Shown one piece after another: positions 1-9,279 of a DNA stretch of 64,000 nt. The DNA comes from Flavobacterium reichenbachii (GTDB lineage Bacteria > Bacteroidota > Bacteroidia > Flavobacteriales > Flavobacteriaceae): positions 1 to 64,000 of the forward strand of contig NZ_MUHF01000011.1 in the NCBI RefSeq assembly GCF_002217435.1. The letters are read 5' to 3'. Position 1 is the first letter of the stretch; every line of letters begins with the position of its first letter. A program made the translations under genes and the position numbers. The notes beneath the pieces were generated by a model, which made no database searches, had not been told where the DNA came from, and saw nothing but the letters and a program-made list of their open reading frames with translations.

Positions 1-3000
1 TCAATCAACGGCACAGCTTTAACAGGTTCAGCGCAGACTATTGCAGTTCCAAACGGAACAGTTAATATCTCAGCTTCAGGAGTGATTACTTTTACACCTT
101 CAGCGAATTTTAATTCAGCAACAGCGATCAGTTTCCCTTATGTGGTTTCTGATGGAAATTTAACAGCTACAGCCAATCAGATTATTAAAGTAGATGCAGT
201 AAACGATGCGCCATCTGCAGTAAAAGACGATTATGCAGTTAACGAAGGCGGCACTCTTACCGTTACAACCGCTAAGGGAGTTTTACTAAACGACAGTGAT
301 GTTGATGGTGATGCTATTACAGCTGTTTTAGTTTCAGGTCCATCAAACGGAACTTTAACTTTAAATGCAGACGGTTCTTTCACTTACGTTCATAACGGAA
401 GTGAAACCACAACTGACAGTTTTACTTACAAAGCCAATGACGGAAATCTGGACAGTAATACAGTTACAGTTGAGATTACAATTAATCCGGTAAATGATGC
501 GCCAATTGCAGCATTAGACAAATATTCAGTAAACGAAGGAGAAACACTTACAGTTACAACAGCAACTGGAGTTTTATCAAACGATACTGATGCAGAAGGA
601 AATACCTTAACAGCCATTTTAGTTTCAGGTCCATCAAACGGAACTTTAACTTTAAACGCAGACGGTTCTTTCACTTATGTTCACAATGGAGGCGAAACTA
701 CATCAGACAGTTTTACTTATAAAGCTAATGATGGAAGTTTAGACAGTAATACAATTACAGTTGAGATTACCGTAAATCCAATTAATGATGCACCGGTTGC
801 AAACGATGATACAAATCAAAGTATTCCATCAACAGCTGCAGCGACATTAATCAATGCGCTTACAGCAACAGATGTTGACGGAACAATCGTAAATTATACA
901 ATTCTGACTTTACCAGCAAAAGGAACTTTAGCCTTATCAGGAAATCCAATTGCAGTAAATCAAGTATTAACACCTGCAGAAGCAGCAATGATAACATACG
1001 ACCCAAGTGGAACTTTCACAGGCGTAGATTCGTTTACTTTTACAGCGACAGACAATTCAGGTGCATCAGCAGTTGCAGCGATTATTAGTATTCCGGTAGG
1101 AAATAAAGCACCAACAGCAAATGATGATACAAATTCAAATATCCCTTCTAGAGCTGGTGCAACAGCAATCAATGCTTTAACAGCGGCAGACACAGACGGA
1201 ACAATTGTAAATTATATCGTTCTGACATTGCCATCTCATGGAACTTTAGCTTTATCAGGAACCGCAGTTACAGTAAATCAAGTTTTAACTCCTGCACAAG
1301 CAGCGATGCTGACTTATGATCCAAGTGGAACATTTTCAGGAAATGATACTTTTACTTTTACAGCAGCAGATAATAGCGGAGCAGTAGATGCAACGCCGGC
1401 AGTAGTTACAATTCCGGTTGATAAATCGGTATTAGTTGCCACACCAGATCCAGTTGGTTCTGTGGTAGGTATTAATGAACTGGTAGAAGTGGTAAATGTT
1501 TTAACAAATGATACGCTGAACAACAATCCTTTAGTACTTACAGATGTTAACTTAGATGTTTTAGTTAAAGATCCAAACAATGTAATAACGCTAAGACCAG
1601 ACGGAACAGTTGAATTAATTCCAAATGCTCCGGCAGGAACTTATACTTTGACTTATGAAATCTGCGAAAAAGCAAATGCATCAAACTGTACTTCGGCAAC
1701 AGTTACAGTAACAGTTTCGGCTCCTAAAATAACCGTAACAGCAAGCAGTTATTGTTCAGATAACACACCTTATGTTACTTATAAAGTTGTTGCAGAGAAT
1801 TTTACACCAAAAACTTTAGTAACCATTAACTGGATTGACAGTGCTAATAATATCGTAGCAACGCAAACAAACATGCCTTTGAGCGGCAATGTATTGTGGC
1901 CTGGAGCTGTAGTTGACAGCAATAAACTGCCAATTGACTGGCCGGGATGGGTATTGGTAAACGGACAATGGGTGGAAGGTAATGATGGATTTGAATTAAC
2001 AAGACCGGCAGTTACTATGCAGTTTACATTGAATCCAACAGAATCTGTAATCGTAAATTATCCTGCGCCATCAGCTGGTTGTAATGCAAAACCTCAATTT
2101 GGAATTGAAGCAGGAAACGATGATGATATCGCTATTGCAGACGGAATTAACGGTTCTCTTGAAATTATCAATGTTTTAGACAATGATAAATTAAATGGTG
2201 TTCCGGTTAATCCTTCTGATGTTATTTTAATAGGAAATAATTTTCCAAAAGGAATCACGCTAAACAGCGACGGAACTATTGATGTAGCTCCGGGAACTAA
2301 AGGCGGAGATCACACGTTGACGTATCAAATTTGTGAAAAAGCAAATGGATCAAATTGCAGTACAGCAACAATCCACATTTTTGTAGAAGTGCCTGCAATT
2401 GCACTTGTTATGAAAGTAGAATTTGACGATAATAACAAAAACGGAAATGCAGAAGCAGGAGAAACTTTAACGTATACTTTTACAGTTACAAATACAGGAA
2501 ATGTTCCGCTTCAAAACATCAAGATTTCAGATCTTTTGCCAGGAGTTGTAATCAGCGGAGGACCAATAACTTTAGGAGTTGGCGCAAGCGATACTTATAC
2601 TTTTACGGGAACCTATGTTTTAACTCAGGCAGATGTTAATGCCGGAACTTTCAGCAATCAGGCAGCTGTTTCGGGAGTTACGCAAAGCGGCATCAGCGTA
2701 GTTGATAAATCAGATTCTGAGAATGCCAGCGGGGATAATGCAACAGCAATTGAACTAAACAGCTGTAAGTTAAAAATCTTTAATGCAGTTTCTTTAAATG
2801 GAGATGATAAAAACGAGAGATTTTACATTCGAGGAATAGAATGTTATCCAAACAATACAGTTCAGATTTTTAACCGTTGGGGAGTTTTGGTTTTCGAAAG
2901 AGAACATTACAACAACAATGATATTGTATTTAAAGGTTTCTCAGAAGGAAGAACAACCGTAAAAGAGTCAAATGGTTTACCAGAAGGAACATATTATTAC

Positions 3001-3069
3001 ATAGTGCGATATAGTGACAATAATGCTAAACCGAAAGAAGAGGCAGGATATTTATATCTGACTAAATAA
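1..3069 (+). CDS. Giant repeat adhesin, SprB-like, T9SS type B (5' end outside window)
   Basis: The frame is open from base 1, so the gene begins upstream; about 1020 residues are visible. The N-terminal part consists of cadherin/VCBS-like Ig repeats with recurring VNDAP linkers and the motif SNGTLTLNADGSFTYVHNG. Two repeats, at about 230-490 and 525-785, are nearly identical at DNA level with a 294-bp period. Later parts hold divergent Ig-like domains and a DUF11-like domain (about 2400-2700). The C-terminus, from about 2760, is a gliding-motility-associated type-B T9SS sorting domain (NGDDKNERFYIRGIE, NRWGVLVFE, PEGTYYYIVRY, final LTK). By family it is exported by T9SS and displayed on the surface, as SprB is during gliding. 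The PorP/SprF and OmpA/PD40 genes downstream are the usual partners of such adhesins. Whether it is SprB itself cannot be decided from the fragment. Confidence 0.9.
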   Translation, partial: SINGTALTGSAQTIAVPNGTVNISASGVITFTPSANFNSATAISFPYVVSDGNLTATANQIIKVDAVNDAPSAVKDDYAVNEGGTLTVTTAKGVLLNDSDVDGDAITAVLVSGPSNGTLTLNADGSFTYVHNGSETTTDSFTYKANDGNLDSNTVTVEITINPVNDAPIAALDKYSVNEGETLTVTTATGVLSNDTDAEGNTLTAILVSGPSNGTLTLNADGSFTYVHNGGETTSDSFTYKANDGSLDSNTITVEITVNPINDAPVANDDTNQSIPSTAAATLINALTATDVDGTIVNYTILTLPAKGTLALSGNPIAVNQVLTPAEAAMITYDPSGTFTGVDSFTFTATDNSGASAVAAIISIPVGNKAPTANDDTNSNIPSRAGATAINALTAADTDGTIVNYIVLTLPSHGTLALSGTAVTVNQVLTPAQAAMLTYDPSGTFSGNDTFTFTAADNSGAVDATPAVVTIPVDKSVLVATPDPVGSVVGINELVEVVNVLTNDTLNNNPLVLTDVNLDVLVKDPNNVITLRPDGTVELIPNAPAGTYTLTYEICEKANASNCTSATVTVTVSAPKITVTASSYCSDNTPYVTYKVVAENFTPKTLVTINWIDSANNIVATQTNMPLSGNVLWPGAVVDSNKLPIDWPGWVLVNGQWVEGNDGFELTRPAVTMQFTLNPTESVIVNYPAPSAGCNAKPQFGIEAGNDDDIAIADGINGSLEIINVLDNDKLNGVPVNPSDVILIGNNFPKGITLNSDGTIDVAPGTKGGDHTLTYQICEKANGSNCSTATIHIFVEVPAIALVMKVEFDDNNKNGNAEAGETLTYTFTVTNTGNVPLQNIKISDLLPGVVISGGPITLGVGASDTYTFTGTYVLTQADVNAGTFSNQAAVSGVTQSGISVVDKSDSENASGDNATAIELNSCKLKIFNAVSLNGDDKNERFYIRGIECYPNNTVQIFNRWGVLVFEREHYNNNDIVFKGFSEGRTTVKESNGLPEGTYYYIVRYSDNNAKPKEEAGYLYLTK

Positions 3070-3086
3070 TATTCTATGTAAAATAA

Positions 3087-3112
3087 AATGGCTTAGCTGC
3101 GGTTAAGCCATT
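3087..3112 (+). other. Intergenic stem-loop between adhesin and sprF-like gene
   Basis: AATGGCTTA (3087-3095) pairs with TAAGCCATT (3104-3112) around an 8-nt loop. No T-run follows, so it is more likely a processing or attenuation hairpin that lowers expression of the downstream genes than a full terminator. The role is inferred from position only. Confidence 0.5.
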
Positions 3113-3130
3113 ATCCTAAAAATAAAGTAA

Positions 3131-4039
3131 ATGAAAAAAATAGTTTTAGTTTTATTGTTTTGTTCTGCCGTAAGTTTTGCCCAGCAAGACGCGCAGTTTA
3201 CACAATATATGCACAATACCATTAATATAAATCCTGCTTACGCAGGTTCTCGCGGCGTAATGAGTGTTTTTGGTTTATACCGTACACAATGGGTTGGACT
3301 TGACGGAGCACCAGAAACCGGCACATTATCATTAAATACACCCGTAAATAATAATGTAGGATTAGGATTCTCAGTAATCAATGATAAAATTGGTCCAACA
3401 AATGAGACGAATTTTGCGGTAGATTTCTCGTATTCAATTCCAACATCTGCGACAACAAAACTTTCGTTTGGTATAAAAGGATCGGCTAATATTTTTAATC
3501 TTGATCCAAATAAATTAAATCCGGAAGATCAGGGAGATCCTCAGTTTTCAGATTTTAAAAATAAGTTTTCACCAAACGTTGGAGCAGGGGTTTACTATCA
3601 TTCAGATAGAGGATATATTGGTTTATCGGTTCCGAATTTTATTGAAACAAATCGTTACGATGATAATGAAACGGCCATTTTTAAAGAACAGATCAATTAC
3701 TATTTAATTGCCGGTTACGTGTTTAATTTAGATCGTTATGAAATGATCAAATTCAAACCAGCAGTATTAGCAAAAATGATCGAAGGTTCTCCGCTTCAGG
3801 TTGATGCGTCGGCAAACTTTATGTATAATGACAAATTTGTTTTGGGAGTTTCTTACAGATGGAGCGCCGCATTAAGCGCAATGGCCGGATTCCAGGTAAC
3901 GAAAAGTATGTATATAGGTTATGCTTACGACAGAGAAACAACCAAGTTGAACAATTACAATTCAGGATCGCACGAAATATTCCTGCGTTTTGAATTCTTA
4001 AATAATTACAGCCGAATAACATCACCAAGATTTTTCTAA
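3131..4039 (+). CDS. PorP/SprF family type IX secretion outer-membrane protein
   Basis: A 302-residue protein with a signal peptide (MKKIVLVLLFCSAVSFAQ) and the family opening QDAQFTQYMHN followed by INPAYAGSRG, which is diagnostic of PorP/SprF beta-barrels. By family it sits in the outer membrane and helps one cognate adhesin reach or anchor at the surface; F. johnsoniae SprF is needed for SprB secretion. It lies 61 bp after the adhesin and 2 bp before the OmpA-family gene, so the three form one operon. The repeated paralogy of this family means it should be called SprF-like rather than sprF. Length is typical. Confidence 0.93.
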   Translation: MKKIVLVLLFCSAVSFAQQDAQFTQYMHNTININPAYAGSRGVMSVFGLYRTQWVGLDGAPETGTLSLNTPVNNNVGLGFSVINDKIGPTNETNFAVDFSYSIPTSATTKLSFGIKGSANIFNLDPNKLNPEDQGDPQFSDFKNKFSPNVGAGVYYHSDRGYIGLSVPNFIETNRYDDNETAIFKEQINYYLIAGYVFNLDRYEMIKFKPAVLAKMIEGSPLQVDASANFMYNDKFVLGVSYRWSAALSAMAGFQVTKSMYIGYAYDRETTKLNNYNSGSHEIFLRFEFLNNYSRITSPRFF

Positions 4040-4041
4040 AT

Positions 4042-6006
4042 ATGAAGATGAAAAAAATAGTATATACCCTTTTTATATCCTTTTTCTTTTTTAGCGGAAT
4101 GGCACAAAAAGCACTTCTAAACAAAGCCGAAAAAGAATATAATAATTACGCTTACGCAGATGCCATTTCTATTTATGAAAAGCTGGCAGTTAAAGGTTAC
4201 GAAGATGAAAAAATGTTTCAAAGATTAGCAAACGCTTATTATTTTAATGCCGAACTGCCAAAAGCAGCAGTTTGGTATGAGAAGCTTTTTGCTATGAACG
4301 CCAAGCAGGAACCGGAGTATTTTTATAGATATGCACAAGCACTAAAATCAATTGGTGATTACGCTAAAGCGGATAAAATGCTCGAGGAGTTCAATAAAAA
4401 AACAAATACAGACAGCAGAGGAATTTTGTTTGAAAACAACAAGAATTACTTAGAGCAGATTAAACTAAATTCTGGCCGATTTGAGATTTCAGATCTTAAT
4501 ATAAATTCAGAAAGCTCAGATTTTGGAAGTTCATTTTTTAACAATAATCTGGTTTTTAGCTCAGCAAGAAAAATTGGAAAAAAAGAAGGAAACACGTTTA
4601 AATGGACCAATAAATCTTTTACCAATCTTTATATTGGAGCCATAAAATCAGATGGTACTTTAAGTACGCCTGTTCTTTTAAACAAAGAGATTAATTCGAA
4701 GTTTAACGAATCGACTCCGGTATTTACAAAAGATGGGAAAACCATGTATTTTACCCGAAATAACTTTTTGGATGGAAGACGCGGAAAAGACGATAAAAAA
4801 ATTACGCTTTTAAAATTGTACAAAGCCAGTTTTGTGGATGGAAAATGGACCAATATTGTTGAACTTCCTTTTAGCAACAATGCCTATAGTACAGCACATC
4901 CGACTTTAAGTTTAGACGAAAAGAAATTGTATTTCGCATCAGATATGCCGGGAACTTTAGGTCAGTCTGATATTTACAGTGTTACGATTAATTCTGATGG
5001 AACTTTCGGGAAACCCGAAAATCTTGGAAAAAACATCAATACCGAAGGAAGAGAAACTTTTCCTTTTATTTCAGGAGATAACGAACTATACTTTGCAAGT
5101 GACGGACGTCCAGGACTTGGCGGACTTGATATTTTTGTTTCGAAAATTTTAGAAAACGGTGCATTTGACGCGGTGCAGAATATCGGCGAACCAATCAATA
5201 CAAAATTTGATGACTTTGCTTTCATAATAGACAGCAATACACGCAAAGGTTATTTCTCTTCGAATAAAAATGGAGAAAAAGGAAATGATGATATCTACAA
5301 GTTTACAGAAACAAAAAAACTGCTTTGCGAAAGAACATTAACCGGAACTATTTTTGACAGTAAATCCAATGAAACGATAGAAGCGGCAAAAGTTACTTTA
5401 TTGGATGAAAATAACAAGGTAATTGAAGAAGTGACAACCGGAAAAGATGGTGTTTACAGTTTTAAAGTAAACTGCAGCAAAAAGTATTTAGTTAGAGTTG
5501 AAAGAAAGCAATATCCAGCCAAAGAAAATTACATTGCCGTTGGAACTGGTATAGATAACAAGTTAGATTTTACTTTAGAGAAAGAAAAAATTGCACTTGT
5601 AGAACAGCTTCCGGCATTGAAAAAAATTAAAATCGGAACAGATTTGGGTAAAACATTAAACATTTCGATGATCTATTTTGATTTAGGAAAAGCTGTTATC
5701 ACAGAAGCCGCTGGAGTTGAGTTAGAAAAAATCTATGCCGTGATGCAGGAATATCCAAAAATGAGAATTGACATTCGCTCGCACACAGACAGCAGATCAT
5801 CGGCAAAATCAAATTTGGTTTTATCAGATAAAAGAGCAAAATCAATTATGGCTTGGCTGGTAAACAAAGGTATCGATGCAAAACGCTTAAAAGGAAAAGG
5901 TTTCGGTGAAAGCCAGTTGCTAAATAAATGTAAAGATGGTGTAAAATGCAGCGAAGAACAGCATCTTGCAAACCGAAGAAGTGAGTTTATGATTTTATCA
6001 ATTTAG
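4042..6006 (+). CDS. OmpA-family protein with TPR and PD40 repeats, gliding/T9SS-associated
   Basis: 654 residues. A signal peptide is followed by TPR-like helices (about 20-150), then WD40-like PD40 beta-propeller repeats with SSDFGSSF, STPVFTKDGKTMYFTRN, AHPTLSLDEKKLYFASD and GRETFPFISGDNELYFASD (about 155-430). A carboxypeptidase-regulatory-like Ig domain occupies about 435-515. A C-terminal OmpA/MotB peptidoglycan-binding domain (about 540-654) shows YFDLGKAVI, the HTDSR motif and NRRSEF. This is the standard third gene of adhesin-sprF-ompA operons in Flavobacteria. By family it anchors the outer-membrane complex to peptidoglycan. It starts 2 bp after the sprF-like stop, which suggests translational coupling, and ends before a strong terminator. 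Confidence 0.92.
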   Translation: MKMKKIVYTLFISFFFFSGMAQKALLNKAEKEYNNYAYADAISIYEKLAVKGYEDEKMFQRLANAYYFNAELPKAAVWYEKLFAMNAKQEPEYFYRYAQALKSIGDYAKADKMLEEFNKKTNTDSRGILFENNKNYLEQIKLNSGRFEISDLNINSESSDFGSSFFNNNLVFSSARKIGKKEGNTFKWTNKSFTNLYIGAIKSDGTLSTPVLLNKEINSKFNESTPVFTKDGKTMYFTRNNFLDGRRGKDDKKITLLKLYKASFVDGKWTNIVELPFSNNAYSTAHPTLSLDEKKLYFASDMPGTLGQSDIYSVTINSDGTFGKPENLGKNINTEGRETFPFISGDNELYFASDGRPGLGGLDIFVSKILENGAFDAVQNIGEPINTKFDDFAFIIDSNTRKGYFSSNKNGEKGNDDIYKFTETKKLLCERTLTGTIFDSKSNETIEAAKVTLLDENNKVIEEVTTGKDGVYSFKVNCSKKYLVRVERKQYPAKENYIAVGTGIDNKLDFTLEKEKIALVEQLPALKKIKIGTDLGKTLNISMIYFDLGKAVITEAAGVELEKIYAVMQEYPKMRIDIRSHTDSRSSAKSNLVLSDKRAKSIMAWLVNKGIDAKRLKGKGFGESQLLNKCKDGVKCSEEQHLANRRSEFMILSI

Positions 6007-6064
6007 AAAATAAATATCATTTAAATAAACGGCAAGTTTGAAAGCTTGTCGGTTTCAACAACAA

Positions 6065-6097
6065 AAAAGCCGAGAAATCTATAATTTCTCGGCTTTT
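6065..6097 (+). terminator. Rho-independent terminator of the adhesin operon
   Basis: AAAAGCCGAGAAAT (6065-6078) pairs perfectly with ATTTCTCGGCTTTT (6084-6097) around a 5-nt loop, followed by AATTTTT. It can act in both directions, ending the forward adhesin operon and the reverse regulator operon that stops at 6204. Confidence 0.88.
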
Positions 6098-6203
6098 AAT
6101 TTTTACTACAGTTTTCTTCATTTTATTTGAAAAAACATGTATAGTAGTTTATTTTTTCCTTTTAAAACTGCGTGGAGCTTATTCAGAATCAAAGTTTTCT
6201 AGA

Positions 6204-6857
6204 TTACAAAAAAGGTTCAGTCAACTGATGATTAAACGAAAATAATACAAGCCCTACTTTTGATTTGATATTGTACTTCTCAAATAAAGCGGCCCTGTAA
6301 GTTTCAATTGATTTTATGGACAAATTCATAATTTCTGCCATCTGTTCATAGGTTAATTCTCTCTCGTCGCAAACCAATCTAAGGAAATCTAATTCTCTTT
6401 GAGTTAAAACAATATTCCTTTTTTTCTCACCGTTATGATCATAATTCCGCACGCGCTTAAGAATTTCAGAAACGTTGTTGTATCCTATTTTTATAATGTT
6501 ATCAATGGCAAATTTTAAATCGTGGGCTGTACAATTTTTATGCAAAAAACCTCTCGCACCATGATGATAAGCGGCATCGATTATTTGCTCGTCAAGATGT
6601 TGTGTCAACAGTAATATTTTGTATTCTTCTGCCTTTTCTTCCAGTGACTTTAATACCTCAATGCCATTCATATGAGGCATGGAATAATCCAGGATATAAA
6701 TATGCGGCGAAGGTTTTAGTGGTAAAGCCTGCAGGAAATCATCACCATTATCAAATTCATAAATTACTTTGTAGTTGCCTATTTTATGCAGTAATTCCTT
6801 TAGACCTTGTCTTACAATAGCATGATCATCGATAATACAAATAGTAGTCTGTTCCAT
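6204..6857 (-). CDS. NarL/FixJ-type response regulator
   Basis: 217 residues. The receiver domain (1-120) has acidic residues D10/D11 (IIDDHAIVRQG), phosphoacceptor D57 (YILDYSMPHMNG), T85 and K107 (GFLHKN). A LuxR-type helix-turn-helix lies at about 150-210 (LTQRELDFLRLVCDE, then LTYEQMAEIMNLSIKSIETYR). By family it is a DNA-binding output of a two-component system. It begins 3 bp after the kinase gene on the same strand, so the two are cognate. It is the last gene of the reverse operon. Targets are unknown; the TAGGGTAAA-type sites between 9.0 and 9.15 kb are one candidate. Confidence 0.95.
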   Translation of the reverse strand: MEQTTICIIDDHAIVRQGLKELLHKIGNYKVIYEFDNGDDFLQALPLKPSPHIYILDYSMPHMNGIEVLKSLEEKAEEYKILLLTQHLDEQIIDAAYHHGARGFLHKNCTAHDLKFAIDNIIKIGYNNVSEILKRVRNYDHNGEKKRNIVLTQRELDFLRLVCDERELTYEQMAEIMNLSIKSIETYRAALFEKYNIKSKVGLVLFSFNHQLTEPFL

Positions 6858-6860
6858 ACT

Positions 6861-7634
6861 TTAAATTCTTTTATTTTCAGAAAGTGTAATTTCAGTACCT
6901 GATCCCACCTGACTTTCTACAGCCAAATGATACGCTATACTATCTGCTCTGTTTGCCATGTTGATCAATCCTAAAGATAATTTGTCTTTTTTGTCGATAG
7001 AATCAAATCCTTTACCATTATCTGAGATTATCATTTTGAAGTCAGGGCTGGTCGTTATAAAAATATTCAATTTAGAAGCTTTAGCGTGTTTAAAAACATT
7101 ATTTATGCATTCTTGAAAAATGCGATAAATAATTATCTTTTCATTATCATCAAATCTTTTTACTTCCATCTCTTCAAAAGAGTATGAAATGTCAATTTTG
7201 CTGTTTTTTTTCAACCGCTTTATTTCTGTGGCTATAGCTTTTATCAAATCTTGCTGTACTAACAATTGACTGTTCAAGGCATGGCTGATGCTTCGTATGG
7301 ATTTTGATAAATTTCCAAGTGATTGCGATACAGGTTCTAATGTTTCTCCCAGTTCGGGAGAATCCAGCTTTATATTTTCAATTTGAAAATTGATGTATGT
7401 CAGCTGCTGTCCAGCATCATCATGAAGATCGTTAGAAATATTATTGAGTACCTGTTCCTGAGTTTCGATTACAGTTTGAGTAATAGCTTTTTGGAAATTG
7501 AGATCTTTCTCATGCAGAAGTTCTGTGTATTTTTTTATCTTATTAAAATAAAGACGGATCAGAATAACACAAAAAGTCAGTATTAAACCAATAAAAATGA
7601 AGGCTATTATTATTCCAATTACGACTTGATTCAT
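6861..7634 (-). CDS. NarX/DegS-type sensor histidine kinase
   Basis: 257 residues. One N-terminal membrane helix (about 5-28) is followed by a coiled-coil linker and a HisKA_3 domain with the phospho-acceptor His in ISNDLHDDAGQQL. The HATPase domain shows an N box (ECINNVFKHAKA) and a G box (ISDNGKGF). It has essentially no periplasmic sensor domain, so it probably senses through the membrane or through the preceding membrane protein. Its start overlaps that gene's stop by 4 bp (ATGA), indicating translational coupling. The cognate regulator follows directly. Confidence 0.93.
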   Translation of the reverse strand: MNQVVIGIIIAFIFIGLILTFCVILIRLYFNKIKKYTELLHEKDLNFQKAITQTVIETQEQVLNNISNDLHDDAGQQLTYINFQIENIKLDSPELGETLEPVSQSLGNLSKSIRSISHALNSQLLVQQDLIKAIATEIKRLKKNSKIDISYSFEEMEVKRFDDNEKIIIYRIFQECINNVFKHAKASKLNIFITTSPDFKMIISDNGKGFDSIDKKDKLSLGLINMANRADSIAYHLAVESQVGSGTEITLSENKRI

Positions 7635-8269
7635 TTGTAGTTATTATTTTCTCTGTAGATGTAGATATTAATTAAAGAGTAATAGGCGATGCAAACTATA
7701 TTAACAATGAAAACATATAGTGTAACCTGGCCAAATAAAAGCATTTTGGTAACTCCTAAGGCTTTGAATCCCAACATTAAACCCATGCCGAAAAAGAAAT
7801 ACACAGGAGCAAACAAAAGGAGATAATTATTAGATAAGAAATACATTAAATTTTCTTCTTTTAACTGTTTGTAACTTTCATAAATGAAAAGTGAGACGTA
7901 TAATAAGGCGCCAAAAACAAAAGTGTAGTAATTATATGCATCTGTAATTTCTATAACTATAAAATTAACAACTGAAAACAGTACAAAAAGGCAGAGTATT
8001 ATGTTGGACATTTTTTTACGATTTATGATTTCTCTAAATGCGAGCATCCAAAAAATATCATGAAAAATAATACTGATATTAAATGGTATTCGAATTGGTC
8101 TACTGTTATAGACCAGAATAGAATTTATCAGTTCCGTAAAAAAAACTACAAAAAGGATATACAGTACATAGCGGTGCATTTTAATTTTCCATCGCAAGTT
8201 CCATAATGCAAAAAGCAGCGTTATTAAAACGCATGCTTTTATGGGATTTATAATGTCTAGTATATTCAA
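7631..8269 (-). CDS. Polytopic membrane protein of unknown function, two-component partner
   Basis: 212 residues with about six or seven hydrophobic helices and short, often basic, connecting loops (LRWKIKMHRY, NRKKM, NIYIYRENN). No catalytic motif or named family is recognised. It is coupled by a 4-bp overlap to the histidine kinase, which itself lacks a sensor domain. This makes a role as the sensory membrane module plausible, but that is inference from gene order alone. It starts 10 bp downstream of the lipoprotein gene in the same operon. Confidence 0.75.
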   Translation of the reverse strand: MNILDIINPIKACVLITLLFALWNLRWKIKMHRYVLYILFVVFFTELINSILVYNSRPIRIPFNISIIFHDIFWMLAFREIINRKKMSNIILCLFVLFSVVNFIVIEITDAYNYYTFVFGALLYVSLFIYESYKQLKEENLMYFLSNNYLLLFAPVYFFFGMGLMLGFKALGVTKMLLFGQVTLYVFIVNIVCIAYYSLINIYIYRENNNYK

Positions 8270-8279
8270 ATTGCGTTAT

Positions 8280-8942
8280 TTACAGAGGTTTATTAATATT
8301 AGGATTAGGATTCTGATCCTTTTTTGAAGGATCAGTTGAATAATCAAAATATGGGGTCTCATTTGCTGATTGTGTGTTATTAGGATTTCCATTTACCTGA
8401 ATAGCAACAACTGGTTCTCCAGATTTATCTATCATGGCAAAACTGAAATGAAATTCGGCATTATCATTGTTTTTACCATATTCTTTTGCCAAACTTCTTA
8501 TTAAAGCTGTGGAAAAACGATAATAAGGGCCTCCTTCTTTTGATATATATTCAGACACCATTTTCAATGTATCAATTTTATTATCTTTATGTTCTATATT
8601 TAGATAGGCATCATATCCATGATTCTTAATAATTTTTTTAAGATTCCCCCATGTAATAACATACTTCCCTTTTTGATCAGTTAAAGTACCTTTTACTTTA
8701 TGATCTCTTAAAACCGCTTCTTCTAATACTTTGCGTTTAACTTTATCGCCATACTGTTTTAACCATTTCGCTTTTTCTTCAGTATTGGGCAACTTGTAAT
8801 AGTCATCTAAAGTCAAAGAATCACTTTTAGAAGCTAGTGTATCAACATTAGTTTCGGTGGCCACAGTCGTGCTTTCTTCTTTTTCTTTTTTACACGCCGT
8901 AATGGTTAAAATAAACATTAAAATTAGGGTACATTTTTTCAT
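8280..8942 (-). CDS. Exported lipoprotein of unknown function
   Basis: 220 residues. A lipoprotein signal (MKKCTLILMFILTITACKKEK, lipobox ending at Cys17) is followed by a polar, Lys/Asp-rich mature chain and a Pro/Asn-rich tail (DQNPNPNINKP). The middle contains alternating segments such as GKYVITWGNLKKIIKNHG and GPYYRFSTALIR. No named domain is recognised. As the first gene of the operon with the membrane protein, kinase and regulator, it may provide a periplasmic ligand-sensing or signalling function; this is inference. Confidence 0.72.
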   Translation of the reverse strand: MKKCTLILMFILTITACKKEKEESTTVATETNVDTLASKSDSLTLDDYYKLPNTEEKAKWLKQYGDKVKRKVLEEAVLRDHKVKGTLTDQKGKYVITWGNLKKIIKNHGYDAYLNIEHKDNKIDTLKMVSEYISKEGGPYYRFSTALIRSLAKEYGKNNDNAEFHFSFAMIDKSGEPVVAIQVNGNPNNTQSANETPYFDYSTDPSKKDQNPNPNINKPL

Positions 8943-9007
8943 GATTAAAGTTATTTAAGGGTTAATAATTTATTCTTCAAATTTTACAATTATGCTCACC
9001 TTCATGG

Positions 9008-9152
9008 TAGGGTAAAACCCTATTTTATCAGATTTTACCCCTATTAATCATTTCTTTAGCTAAAGTAGCGATTTTCCTGTAAATAAAATATAATTTATTA
9101 AAATCTAAAGGATTAGTTAAAAAACTGCATTTTTCTTAGGTATTTACCCTAG
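9008..9152. promoter_or_regulatory. Cluster of TAGGGTAAA-type sites in the divergent intergenic region
   Basis: The 337-bp gap between the reverse operon (start 8942) and the forward cluster (start 9280) contains TAGGGT-AAA-ACCCTA, an inverted repeat at 9008-9022. Two further single sites follow, TTTTACCCCTA near 9033-9043 and TATTTACCCTA at 9141-9151. A similar CTACCCTAATTAGG occurs at 14526-14539 upstream of another lipoprotein gene. They may be operators for a LuxR-type regulator such as the one at 6204-6857; this is inference. The rest of the gap is A/T-rich with nothing else recognised. Confidence 0.45.
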
Positions 9153-9181
9153 TTGTTAAATTATAGACTGAGGTACTTTTG
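9153..9181 (+). promoter_or_regulatory. Bacteroidota-type promoter of the 9.3-12.2 kb cluster
   Basis: TTG (9153-9155), an 18-bp spacer and TACTTTTG (9174-9181) match the Bacteroidota -33/-7 pattern TTG...TAnnTTTG. It lies about 100 bp before the first gene and directly follows a TTTACCCTA site, so that site could control it. Confidence 0.55.
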
Positions 9182-9279
9182 GAATGCATATTAGAAATAA
9201 TGCAGCCAGGCAGCCGAAAAGGGAATTATAGAGTAGGCAGAATTAAACACTTAAAATTATGTCTAGAGAAATTAAATCT

